Shown piece by piece: positions 45,147 to 53,027 of a DNA stretch of 64,000 bases. The first letter of the stretch is position 1. Each line of letters starts with the position of its first letter. Source of the DNA: Granulicella mallensis MP5ACTX8 (GTDB taxonomy: Bacteria > Acidobacteriota > Terriglobia > Terriglobales > Acidobacteriaceae); assembly GCF_000178955.2 (NCBI RefSeq), contig NC_016631.1, positions 5,084,001-5,148,000 on the forward strand, in the 5' to 3' direction. Under the pieces are notes generated by a model. It had not been told where the DNA came from. It worked only from the letters and a program-made list of their open reading frames with translations, and ran no database searches. A program made the translations under genes and the position numbers.

Positions 45147-45827
45147 ATGAATGTGCTGGTCATTGAAGACGATAAGAGGATCGCGGGACTGGTCGAGCGC
45201 GGTCTGCGAGAGAACGGGCACGAGGTCGTCCTGTCCCATAATGGCAGGGAAGGCGCCGAGATGATGTTGAACGGAAGATACGACGCCGCCCTGCTCGATA
45301 TCTATCTGCCCGGCATGGATGGCTTCGAGGTTCTAGAGCAGGTGCGGGCGCGCCGCTGCAAGACCCCGATCCTGATGCTGACCGCTGTGGATGCCGTCCC
45401 CAAGATCCTGCAGGCCTTCGATATGGGCGCTGACGATTACCTAATCAAGCCATTTCTGCTGGAGATTCTGCTGGCGCGCGTAAGCGCCATCGCACGGCGC
45501 ATGCAGCCTGCGGTCGAGCCGCCAGTGGTGCTTGCCGGAGGAATTACCCTGGATCGAAGCCGCCGCGTCGCGATACGTGGCGGAAAAGAGATCTACCTTA
45601 CGCGCAAGCAGTTTGAGCTGCTCGATGCCCTGATGCGGCGCAGCGGCATGGTGACCTCACGAGACCAGTTGATTGAAGCAGGTTGGGGATATCTGGCGGA
45701 TGTAAAGGAAAATACGCTCGACGTCTATATCCACGGACTGCGCGCCAAGCTTGAAGACAAGACGCACGATAAACTTCCCCTGATCCGAACCATTCACGGC
45801 ACGGGTTATATGTTCGTGACGGAGTAG
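45147..45827 (+). CDS. OmpR-family response regulator (CusR/CopR-like size)
   Basis: 226 residues. The receiver domain has VIEDD at 5-9, phospho-acceptor Asp51 in ALLDIYLPG, and Lys101 in DDYLIKPF. The winged-helix domain ends with LDVYIHGLRAKLED and TIHGTGYMFV. It is followed after 9 bases by its histidine kinase. No strong Shine-Dalgarno precedes ATG 45147. The pair is flanked by two copies of the palindromic repeat element and precedes a TBDR gene whose upstream region carries a matching box, so that receptor is a likely target. Confidence 0.92.
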   Translation: MNVLVIEDDKRIAGLVERGLRENGHEVVLSHNGREGAEMMLNGRYDAALLDIYLPGMDGFEVLEQVRARRCKTPILMLTAVDAVPKILQAFDMGADDYLIKPFLLEILLARVSAIARRMQPAVEPPVVLAGGITLDRSRRVAIRGGKEIYLTRKQFELLDALMRRSGMVTSRDQLIEAGWGYLADVKENTLDVYIHGLRAKLEDKTHDKLPLIRTIHGTGYMFVTE

Positions 45828-45836
45828 AGGGACACG

Positions 45837-47261
45837 ATGCGCGATTTTTCCGTTCGAGCACAACTCACTCTGTGGTATCTGCTGGTGACCTTTACGGGCC
45901 TGCTGCTCTTCGGTGTGCTGTCCTACGGCGCGCTGCGGTTTGCGCTGTTCCAGGGAAAGAAGTCGCACCTGCAAGGGCGTGAACAAAGGCTGACCCAGTT
46001 CCTCAAAGAGAACAAGGTTGAGGGGACTCCCTCGCCTCTGACCGAGCAGCTCAGGAAGTATGCGATCGCGACGCATGAAGGCAACCTGTTCGAGATTCGC
46101 AACCCGGATGGGAGCCTGCTGTTTCCGCTCGACGTCAATAAGGAAGACAGAATCTCCCCGGGGAGTGACAGCTGCGAGCAGACGGTCTACTTCTTTCAGA
46201 CCCTCGAGAACAAACCCGCGATGGTGATGTGCCACCTGGCTCTGTTGAATGGACGGCAGGAGCGCCTCTACATCGGCGGCGCGCTGGATGAAGAGTTTTA
46301 CATGCTGCAGGTCTATCGCAATGCCCTGCTGCTGTTGACGCCTGTGCTGTTGAGCCTCTCCGCCATCAGCGGGTATTTCCTGAGCCGCAAGGCGCTGAAG
46401 TCGGTAGACCGCATGACGAGGGCAGCGGTGAATATCGGCATCGGTAACCTTTCCGCGAGACTGCCTGTGCCCTCGGCGCAGGACGAGATCCAGCATCTGG
46501 CCGTGGCCTGGAACCAGTTGCTGGGCAGGCTGGAGACGGCGGTCTCGCGACTCAGCAAGTTCTCGGCGGATGTGTCGCATGACCTCAGGACTTCGATCAC
46601 GGTGATCCTGGCTACAGCCCAGCTCTCGCTGCATCAGCGCCACTCGGAAGAGGAGTATCGCGAAGACCTGAACAAGGTGGTGATGGAGTGTCGCACGGCT
46701 TCCACGCTGCTGGATGCCCTGCTCTCGCTGGCACGCAGCGAGACGTTCAGCCATGAGGTCGCGTTCCAGCGAATCAATATCTGTGAACTGGTCGTGAATG
46801 GATGCAGGCGCGTCGAAGACCTGGCGGAGTCGACCGGGATCATGCTCGACTGGCATCTTCCGGATGAAGCGATGTACATCGAAGGCGATGAGCTGCTGCT
46901 GCAACGGCTGCTGGGCATTCTGCTGGACAATGCCATCAAGTTCACGCCGGCGCACGGAGAGATTGGGGCGGCGGTGTCGCGCACCGAAAGCGAGATCGTC
47001 GTGACGGTGCGCGATACGGGCATCGGCATGTCGGAGGACGTGCGGCAGCGTGTCTTCGAGCGGTACTACCAAGCGGATCTACGCGAGAGAAAGACGCAGG
47101 CAGGCAATGGGCTGGGGCTGGCGATTGCGCGCTGGATCGCGGATGCACACCAGGCGGAGTTGACGGTCGAGAGCATGCCGTTGAACGGCTCCGTCTTTCA
47201 GATCAGGTTTCCGGCAGCGGCGGGATTGCAGGCGGCGATGCCGAAAGTGCAGACAGTTTAG
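45837..47261 (+). CDS. Sensor histidine kinase (CusS-like layout)
   Basis: 474 residues. TM1 at about 10-35, periplasmic sensor of about 125 residues with one Cys in DSCEQTVYFF and one in MVMCHLALL, TM2 at about 163-182, HAMP, then FSADVSHDLRTSITVI (His248). The proline after the H-box threonine, usual in HELRTP, is serine here. ATP-binding boxes are NAIKFTP, RDTGIGMS, ERYYQAD and GNGLGLAIARW. The partner is the response regulator 9 bases upstream. The layout resembles heavy-metal sensor kinases, but a metal ligand set is not evident. Confidence 0.91.
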   Translation: MRDFSVRAQLTLWYLLVTFTGLLLFGVLSYGALRFALFQGKKSHLQGREQRLTQFLKENKVEGTPSPLTEQLRKYAIATHEGNLFEIRNPDGSLLFPLDVNKEDRISPGSDSCEQTVYFFQTLENKPAMVMCHLALLNGRQERLYIGGALDEEFYMLQVYRNALLLLTPVLLSLSAISGYFLSRKALKSVDRMTRAAVNIGIGNLSARLPVPSAQDEIQHLAVAWNQLLGRLETAVSRLSKFSADVSHDLRTSITVILATAQLSLHQRHSEEEYREDLNKVVMECRTASTLLDALLSLARSETFSHEVAFQRINICELVVNGCRRVEDLAESTGIMLDWHLPDEAMYIEGDELLLQRLLGILLDNAIKFTPAHGEIGAAVSRTESEIVVTVRDTGIGMSEDVRQRVFERYYQADLRERKTQAGNGLGLAIARWIADAHQAELTVESMPLNGSVFQIRFPAAAGLQAAMPKVQTV

Positions 47262-47305
47262 TGTCTGACAAATCGGGGACGATATATCTTATTCCCTTAT
47301 AGAGA

Positions 47306-47523
47306 CGTCATCCTGAGCGTAGCGCCCCGGCTTTTGGGGACGCGCAGTCGAAGGACCCCGAAGGATTTGATCTCGCCCAAGAGGTTGGGATCTTTTCCAG
47401 CACGAGAGTCCGGGCTCGAGCGATCGAGGTAGAAAAGGTCCGAAGGATATGGGCAAGATAGTAACCCTCGGGGTCCTTCGACTGCGCGTCCCCAAAAGAC
47501 GGGACGCTCCGCTCAGGATGACG
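47306..47523. repeat. Giant palindromic repeat element, copy 2
   Basis: 218 bp, same ends and same internal pairing as the element at 44804-45028: CGTCATCCTGAGCG at the left, CAGGATGACG at the right, GAAGGACCCCG against CGGGGTCCTTC, and the GTAGAAAAGGT segment in the centre. A partial extra copy of the right end (GATGACGCTTCTGTGGGG) follows at 47550-47567. Together the two elements bracket the second two-component system. Confidence 0.8.
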
Positions 47524-47975
47524 ATTCTGTGGGAGTACAAACAAAAGCTGATGACGCTTCTGTGGGGAAATGAAAGACAAAAGCTATGCGTGCAGAGAGC
47601 TTGGTTTCGCTCCAAACCGCTATCTCCGATTCGTCAGACAATACTTAGCGTGCGTGATTCATTCCTCCGTATTGCTTCTTAAGAAAAGCTGAAATCCATC
47701 TGAAGGAAAGCTGAAGGCCGACGGGATGCACCGCTCTTCCCGCGCCTGGATTTCATGCCACCAACGACACGAGACTGCTGCTCAGCACGAAGCAAAAAGG
47801 CCGTGGAATCAGGTTTTTTTGCATCTCCTGCCAGATCCGGTCACGATCTTGAAAAGAGAGCGGTTGCGATCTGCCCCCGCGCCAAAGTCACAGCAGACCG
47901 AATGTAACTCCAAGTTCATACTCTGCGGCTACGTTTGCGAAACCAAGACGTTTATTGGTGTTTTTGGAGGAGACC
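47524..47975 (+). promoter_or_regulatory. TBDR upstream region with three CTGAA repeats
   Basis: Within this 450-bp gap CTGAA starts at 47689, 47700 and 47711, exactly 11 bases apart, an OmpR/PhoB-type spacing. The repeats lie about 265 bases before the TBDR start, so either the leader is long or the box acts on a promoter I cannot place. The rest of the gap shows no supported gene. Confidence 0.5.
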
Positions 47976-50552
47976 TTGAAATTGAAACAGGATTTGGTAA
48001 AGCTTTGGCGCTGCGTCGTAGTTGCAAGCCTATTCGTGATTGTTTTCGCGGCAAGCCCCATCCGCATGTCGGGACAACAGGGACCGGATACAACTCTTAC
48101 GGGAATTATTCTGGACCCGCAGGGCAATGCGGTACAGAACGCTACTGTGACCGTAAAGAATGAATCGACCAATGCCGTTCGTAAGCTCACTGCCGATGCC
48201 CAGGGACACTTCTCCTCCCTCGATTTGCCTGCAGGCAGATATACCGTTGAAGTCACAGCGCCAGGCTTTGGCACCACCGACCGCACCGGGCTGCTCATCA
48301 CGGCAGGCCAACCGCAGGACATTTCGATCAACCTGAACGTCGGCAATGTATCGCAGCAGGTCACAGTCGACGGCTCCGGGGCCGACTCGGATTCCATCGC
48401 CGCTCAGGCCTCGCCGGTTCAGTCCCTTCTGAATGCCCGCTCCGCGCGATCGGAGATCAGCTCCGAGTTCATTCAGCAGTTCACGTCTCCGGTGGCGGAC
48501 TATACCGAGATCATTCAGATCGTTCCCGGCACCTTCACCATCAATACCAACGGAGTCGGCCTCGGCCAGGCGACCACTTCATTCCGCGGCTTCCAGGATG
48601 GCGAATACGACATTACCTGGGACGGCATTCCCTTCCAGGATACGAATACTCCGAGCCACCACTCGTGGGCCTTCTTTCCGGGCCAGTGGATCGGCGGAGT
48701 CGACTTCGACCGCAGCCCCGGCTCCGCCTCCACCATCGGGCCTACCCCGTTCGGCGGATCGGTGAATCTTCTCTCCAAAGAGGTACCGGTGCAGCATGCG
48801 GTACGGGGCACCGTCTCCTACGGCTCGTTCAATACTCTTCTGCTGGACGGTGAGTACGACTCGGGCAGCATCGGCGCCAATCGCAAGACCAGCCTCTCGC
48901 TCGATGTGCACCGGCTGACCTCGGATGGCTTCGAGACCTTCAACCATCAGGAGCGCAACGCGGGAGAGATCAAGGTACGGTACCAGTTCTCGGATAAGAC
49001 GGTCTTGACCGGATTCAGCGGCGTCCTCATCCTCGATGCGAATACTCCGGACGCAAACCTGCCGACGCGAGACCAGGTAGCTCAGTTCGGATACAACTTC
49101 CTGCTGAACGATATTCCCAACGACCCTTCCAACTACCACTACAACAAGAACCATGTGCCTACCGACTTCGAGTATGTCGGAGTGAAATCGCTGTTCGATC
49201 ATGGCTGGAGCCTGGACGTAAAGCCCTACACCTATAGCTACAACAACCATCAGCACTATACAAACATCGGATCGATCACCACTCTCACGGATACGCCGAC
49301 CGCCGCCGATCCGAATGGATATTGCGCGACGATTCAATCCAACGGCAGGCTGCCGTGCGGCATCGACAAGCTCAACAGCTATCGCCAGTACGGAGAGACC
49401 AGCACGATCAGCCAGACCTCGAAGTACGGCGTCTTCCGCACAGGGCTCTGGTACAACTGGTCGACTACTAATCGCTTCCAGTTCCCTTCCGATCCGCTTA
49501 CCGGCCTCGACCAGACCTTGCCGAACTTCCATGAGACGTACTACACCAACATCTATCAGCCTTATGCGGAGTACGAGTATCGCGCTATCCCCAGGCTCAC
49601 GCTTACCGGTGGCTTAAAGTACGCCTACTACAACCAGAACTTCACGCAGTTTGCGGATGATGGCAAGACGGTTGGAAACCTGAACGGCGCGGCGTCGATC
49701 AACAATGTCGCGGGGTATCACTCCTATCTGCCCTCGGCGGATGCCAACTACCGCATCATGAATAACTGGTCGGTCTATGGCCAGTTCTCCAAGGGCAGCA
49801 TCATTCCTCCGACCAGCGTCTTCGATGTGTCGACGGGAAAGGTCTCGGACCTGCCGAAGCCAACGGGAGTCTCCACGTACCAGACGGGTTCGGTGTTGAA
49901 GCTCAAGCGGCTGATGCTGGACGGCGATTTCTACTACATCAAGTTTCAGAACACGTATAGCGCCTTCAACCCAACCGATGGCCAGGGGGATACCCTCTAC
50001 TTCCTCGGTCCTGACTCCATCAGCAAGGGTGTCGAACTCGAGACCAACGTGTCCCTGTGGAAGGGTCTGAGCTTCTATGCGAATGGAACTGTCGGCTCGG
50101 CAACCTACACGGGTGCAGGCGTGCCTTCGGGACTTTGGGTCACCAATACCCCGGCGAATACGCAAGGATACGGATTGACCTACCAGGATAAAAATATTGA
50201 CCTGGGAATATTCGATAAGCGTATCGGACCGCAATGGAACGATAACGGCTCGTATCACAACCAGGTCTACACGGACTCCTTCAGCACCGTGAACCTGTTC
50301 CTGAACTACACGGTCAAGAATCATTCGCGATTCAACGGCACAAAGGTGGGGTTGAGCTTCAATAACCTGCTGAACGCGCACGATATCGTCGGCGTCATTC
50401 CAGCGGCATCCCCAAACCCCTTGATCCTGCCCGATGGAACCATGTCGCCGTATCTTGCGACGACGGCTATCTCGGGAGGAGATCAGTTGACGCAAACCCC
50501 TGGGCGCAGTGTGATGCTTACGGTCACGTTCGGCTATACCGGCAAACGATAG
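47976..50552 (+). CDS. TonB-dependent receptor next to two-component system
   Basis: About 858 residues from TTG 47976, chosen because GGAGG lies 5 bases upstream; an in-frame TTG at 47955 has none. After the signal peptide and a regulatory-like domain (LTGIILDPQGNAVQNATV...SLDLPAGRYTVEVTAPGF) comes a classical plug (SFRGFQDGEYDITWDGIPF and FGGSVNLLSKE) and a barrel closer to siderophore or metal receptors than the glycan-type TBDRs in this window. The sequence ends VTFGYTGKR, without the usual C-terminal aromatic residue. The upstream regulator pair and CTGAA repeats suggest signal-controlled uptake. The ligand is unknown. A strong terminator follows. Confidence 0.9.
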   Translation: MKLKQDLVKLWRCVVVASLFVIVFAASPIRMSGQQGPDTTLTGIILDPQGNAVQNATVTVKNESTNAVRKLTADAQGHFSSLDLPAGRYTVEVTAPGFGTTDRTGLLITAGQPQDISINLNVGNVSQQVTVDGSGADSDSIAAQASPVQSLLNARSARSEISSEFIQQFTSPVADYTEIIQIVPGTFTINTNGVGLGQATTSFRGFQDGEYDITWDGIPFQDTNTPSHHSWAFFPGQWIGGVDFDRSPGSASTIGPTPFGGSVNLLSKEVPVQHAVRGTVSYGSFNTLLLDGEYDSGSIGANRKTSLSLDVHRLTSDGFETFNHQERNAGEIKVRYQFSDKTVLTGFSGVLILDANTPDANLPTRDQVAQFGYNFLLNDIPNDPSNYHYNKNHVPTDFEYVGVKSLFDHGWSLDVKPYTYSYNNHQHYTNIGSITTLTDTPTAADPNGYCATIQSNGRLPCGIDKLNSYRQYGETSTISQTSKYGVFRTGLWYNWSTTNRFQFPSDPLTGLDQTLPNFHETYYTNIYQPYAEYEYRAIPRLTLTGGLKYAYYNQNFTQFADDGKTVGNLNGAASINNVAGYHSYLPSADANYRIMNNWSVYGQFSKGSIIPPTSVFDVSTGKVSDLPKPTGVSTYQTGSVLKLKRLMLDGDFYYIKFQNTYSAFNPTDGQGDTLYFLGPDSISKGVELETNVSLWKGLSFYANGTVGSATYTGAGVPSGLWVTNTPANTQGYGLTYQDKNIDLGIFDKRIGPQWNDNGSYHNQVYTDSFSTVNLFLNYTVKNHSRFNGTKVGLSFNNLLNAHDIVGVIPAASPNPLILPDGTMSPYLATTAISGGDQLTQTPGRSVMLTVTFGYTGKR

Positions 50553-50614
50553 ACCATATCCCTCAGCGGTACGAGGTGAAGAGCCTCTTCATCGCGGCTG
50601 GTTGAGGCAAAAAT

Positions 50615-50645
50615 GGAAGGGCAGGGGTTGATCCCCTGCCCTTCC
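50615..50645 (+). terminator. Intrinsic terminator after the TBDR gene
   Basis: GGAAGGGCAGGGG and its perfect 13-bp complement with loop TTGAT are followed directly by GTTTTTG. This is the clearest intrinsic terminator in the window and isolates the TBDR from the lipoprotein array. Confidence 0.9.
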
Positions 50646-50802
50646 GTTTTTGTTTGCAGCAGAGTGTTTGCGCTCTGCGAGGCGGTGTCTCGATCGCCCA
50701 TGGTTCAATTTCCCGGTGGAATTTTGATAAAAGTGCAGCCGGTCTGCTGATAACCTATCTGGGATTCCCGGGCCCCGTTCTGCATATGTTTTACGCATAA
50801 GA

Positions 50803-50822
50803 CCACCGTTCCGGTGTGGGAG
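50803..50822 (+). promoter_or_regulatory. Array leader hairpin and binding site, unit 1
   Basis: CCACCGTTCCGGTGTGGGAG: CACCG and CGGTG pair around a TTC loop, and the GGGAG ribosome binding site follows at once. The GTG start comes 6 bases after this. Identical in all seven units. Confidence 0.75.
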
Positions 50823-50828
50823 AATTTC

Positions 50829-52814
50829 GTGAGAAATCGTTGTCTATTTTTTTCGTCTGTAGCCAGCGTACTGGGCGTGGCTTTTGCTCTGGGGCTGAGC
50901 GGCTGCTCGGCGAACTTCGGGGACGTCTCCACGGCCTCGACGCAGACCGCGATGCACATTCGAGGCGTGGTTCATGGCGGCCAGCAGCCGATCAGCGGCT
51001 CGCATGTGTATATGTATGCCGCCAGTACGGCCGCTTATGGCGGGAACGGCATCGCCCCCACTTCCGGTGCTACCGGCAATGCGTCAACCTCGCTGCTGAC
51101 GGCAGCAACGGGAAATCCAGCGGATACGAATGGGAACTTCTACGTCACCACGGATACCTTTGGCGACTTCGATATCAATGGGGCGTTTGCCTGCACTTCC
51201 GGGCAGCAGGTCTACCTGTACTCGACCGGCGGCGATCCGCAGTTGGCCGGAACAGGAGTTGCCGGGACACCGAATCCCGCAGCCTCGCTGCTGGCTGTTG
51301 TGGGCGATTGCTCCAGCTCGGCCTTCCCGGGGGTTACGTCCGTAGCCATGAACGAGATCACCACGATGGTCGCGGCCTACACGCTGGCGGGCTTTGCGAC
51401 AGACCCGCTGCACATCGGAGCGCCCAGCGCGGTAACTGGGCATGCGCTCTCCGGGACCGGGTTGGCCAACGCTTTCACTACCGCGCTGAATGTTGTGGAC
51501 CAGGCCAGCGGAACGCCTCATGCGACTTTCCCGGACAATAACCAGGTCACCGTTCCAGTGGAGAGCATGAACACCGTGGCGGACTTCCTGGCTGCCTGTA
51601 TCAACTCCACCGGAGCCAGCTCGTCGGGATGCAGCACGCTCTTCGCCAACACGAATAACGGGACGGCTCCCACCGACACCGCAACGGCGGCCATCCACCT
51701 CGCGCAGAATCCAACCAGCAACCTCAGCGCTCTGCTCAATCTCGCGACCAACGCCAGCCCCTTTCAGCCGTTCTCTACCCGTGCCAAAACCCTGGCTCTC
51801 ACGCTCAACTACTCCGGCGGCGGCTTGAATCAGCCAGATGCAGTTGCGATCGACGGGGCGGGAAACGCCTGGGTCACAAATTCCGGAGGTAGCTCCGTGA
51901 CCGGGATTTCCAGCAACGGGACCTATCTCTCCGGGGCCAACGGCTACGCCGGCGGCGGCATCAACAACCCCGAGGGGATTGCGATCGACGGTGCAGGCAA
52001 CATCTGGGCAAGTAGTTTCCCAAGCAACTCCGTGACCAAGCTCTCCAATGACGGAGCATTCCTCTCCGGAGCCAATGGCTACACCGGTGGCGGCCTGAAC
52101 GGGCCCGGTGGGATCGCGTTCGACGGCGCGGGCAACGCCTGGGTCACGAATACCGAAGGTGTCTCCATGACCGAGTTATCCAGCACCGGAACAGTTCTCT
52201 CTGGAGCCAACGGCTACATTGGCGGCGGCGTGAACGGCCCCTTTGGGGTCGCGATTGACGGCTCGGGCAACGCCTGGGTCGCGAATCTCGGAGAGAACTC
52301 CGTAGTCGAGCTTTCCAACACCGGGGTATTCCTCTCCGGAGCCAATGGCTACACTGACGGCAACCTGTTCGACCCCTTTACGGTGGCAATCGACAGCTCG
52401 GGCAACGTCTGGGTGGTAAATCTCGGAGGGAACACCGTGACCAAATACTCCAATACAGGGGCAGTCCTCTCCGGGGCCAAGGGCTACATTGGCAGTGGTC
52501 TGAGCGAGCCAAGTGGGATCGCGATCGACGGCGCGGGTAACGTCTGGGTCGCAAATTCCGGACATAACACCGTGAGCGAACTCTCCAGTTCCGGAACCAT
52601 CGTCTCCGGGACCGGCTTTTATACCGACAGTAGCCTGTCCGAGCCCTATGCAATCGCGGTCGACGGCTCAGGCAACGTCTGGGTCGCAAATGCCCAAGGC
52701 AACTCCGTGACGGAGATAGTCGGCGTTGCTGCCCCTGTGATTACTCCGCTCGTTGCCGGCCTGCCCGTTGTACCGACGAAGGACGGAAGCAGCAACCTGG
52801 GCACGCGCCCGTAG
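50829..52814 (+). CDS. NHL-repeat lipoprotein, array unit 1
   Basis: About 661 residues from GTG 50829 (GGGAG upstream); an in-frame GTG at 50814 lies inside the leader hairpin and is unlikely. Signal peptide with lipobox LSGC (Cys26), next residue Ser, so probably sorted to the outer membrane. N-terminal module at about 36-320 (RGVVHGGQQPISGSHVYMYA, conserved Cys in AFACTSGQQVYLYSTGGDP, MNEITTMVAAYTLAGF). Then seven repeats of about 43 residues with the core AIDGAGNAWVTN...VTELS.TG..LSGANGY..GG, expected to build one seven-bladed propeller. The tail ends KDGSSNLGTRP. The family is secreted or surface-bound; no enzyme residues are evident. Unit 1 has the longer leader type shared with unit 5. 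Confidence 0.92.
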   Translation: MRNRCLFFSSVASVLGVAFALGLSGCSANFGDVSTASTQTAMHIRGVVHGGQQPISGSHVYMYAASTAAYGGNGIAPTSGATGNASTSLLTAATGNPADTNGNFYVTTDTFGDFDINGAFACTSGQQVYLYSTGGDPQLAGTGVAGTPNPAASLLAVVGDCSSSAFPGVTSVAMNEITTMVAAYTLAGFATDPLHIGAPSAVTGHALSGTGLANAFTTALNVVDQASGTPHATFPDNNQVTVPVESMNTVADFLAACINSTGASSSGCSTLFANTNNGTAPTDTATAAIHLAQNPTSNLSALLNLATNASPFQPFSTRAKTLALTLNYSGGGLNQPDAVAIDGAGNAWVTNSGGSSVTGISSNGTYLSGANGYAGGGINNPEGIAIDGAGNIWASSFPSNSVTKLSNDGAFLSGANGYTGGGLNGPGGIAFDGAGNAWVTNTEGVSMTELSSTGTVLSGANGYIGGGVNGPFGVAIDGSGNAWVANLGENSVVELSNTGVFLSGANGYTDGNLFDPFTVAIDSSGNVWVVNLGGNTVTKYSNTGAVLSGAKGYIGSGLSEPSGIAIDGAGNVWVANSGHNTVSELSSSGTIVSGTGFYTDSSLSEPYAIAVDGSGNVWVANAQGNSVTEIVGVAAPVITPLVAGLPVVPTKDGSSNLGTRP

Positions 52815-52838
52815 CTTATTCGGCTTCGGGCTCTACCC

Positions 52839-52879
52839 GGCGCTCATTCCTGCGTGTTCTTTGCGCAGGAATGGGCGCC
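52839..52879 (+). terminator. Array terminator hairpin, unit 1
   Basis: GGCGCTCATTCCTGCG and CGCAGGAATGGGCGCC pair over 16 positions with one mismatch around a TGTTCTTTG loop, 25 bases past the stop. Related hairpins follow units 2-5. Confidence 0.75.
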
Positions 52880-53002
52880 ATCGTTCGTTAGGCGCAGGCT
52901 GATTTTCCGGTGAAGTTTACCCCTTGCTATTCAAAGTGCTGTTTATCTGCTGTTAGGCTATCTGGAGTTCAAGAACAGTTCTGGGTAAGTTTCAGCAGGA
53001 AA

Positions 53003-53022
53003 CCACCGTTCCGGTGTGGGAG
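53003..53022 (+). promoter_or_regulatory. Array leader hairpin and binding site, unit 2
   Basis: Identical 20-bp hairpin/GGGAG cassette; GTG start at 53028, one base closer than in units 1 and 5. Confidence 0.75.
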
Positions 53023-53027
53023 ACTTC

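Noticed and set aside
45657..47072. Long minus-strand open frame opposite the second histidine kinase
   Set aside because: The kinase boxes on the plus strand are unambiguous; the antisense frame has biased Arg/Gln/His composition typical of shadows.
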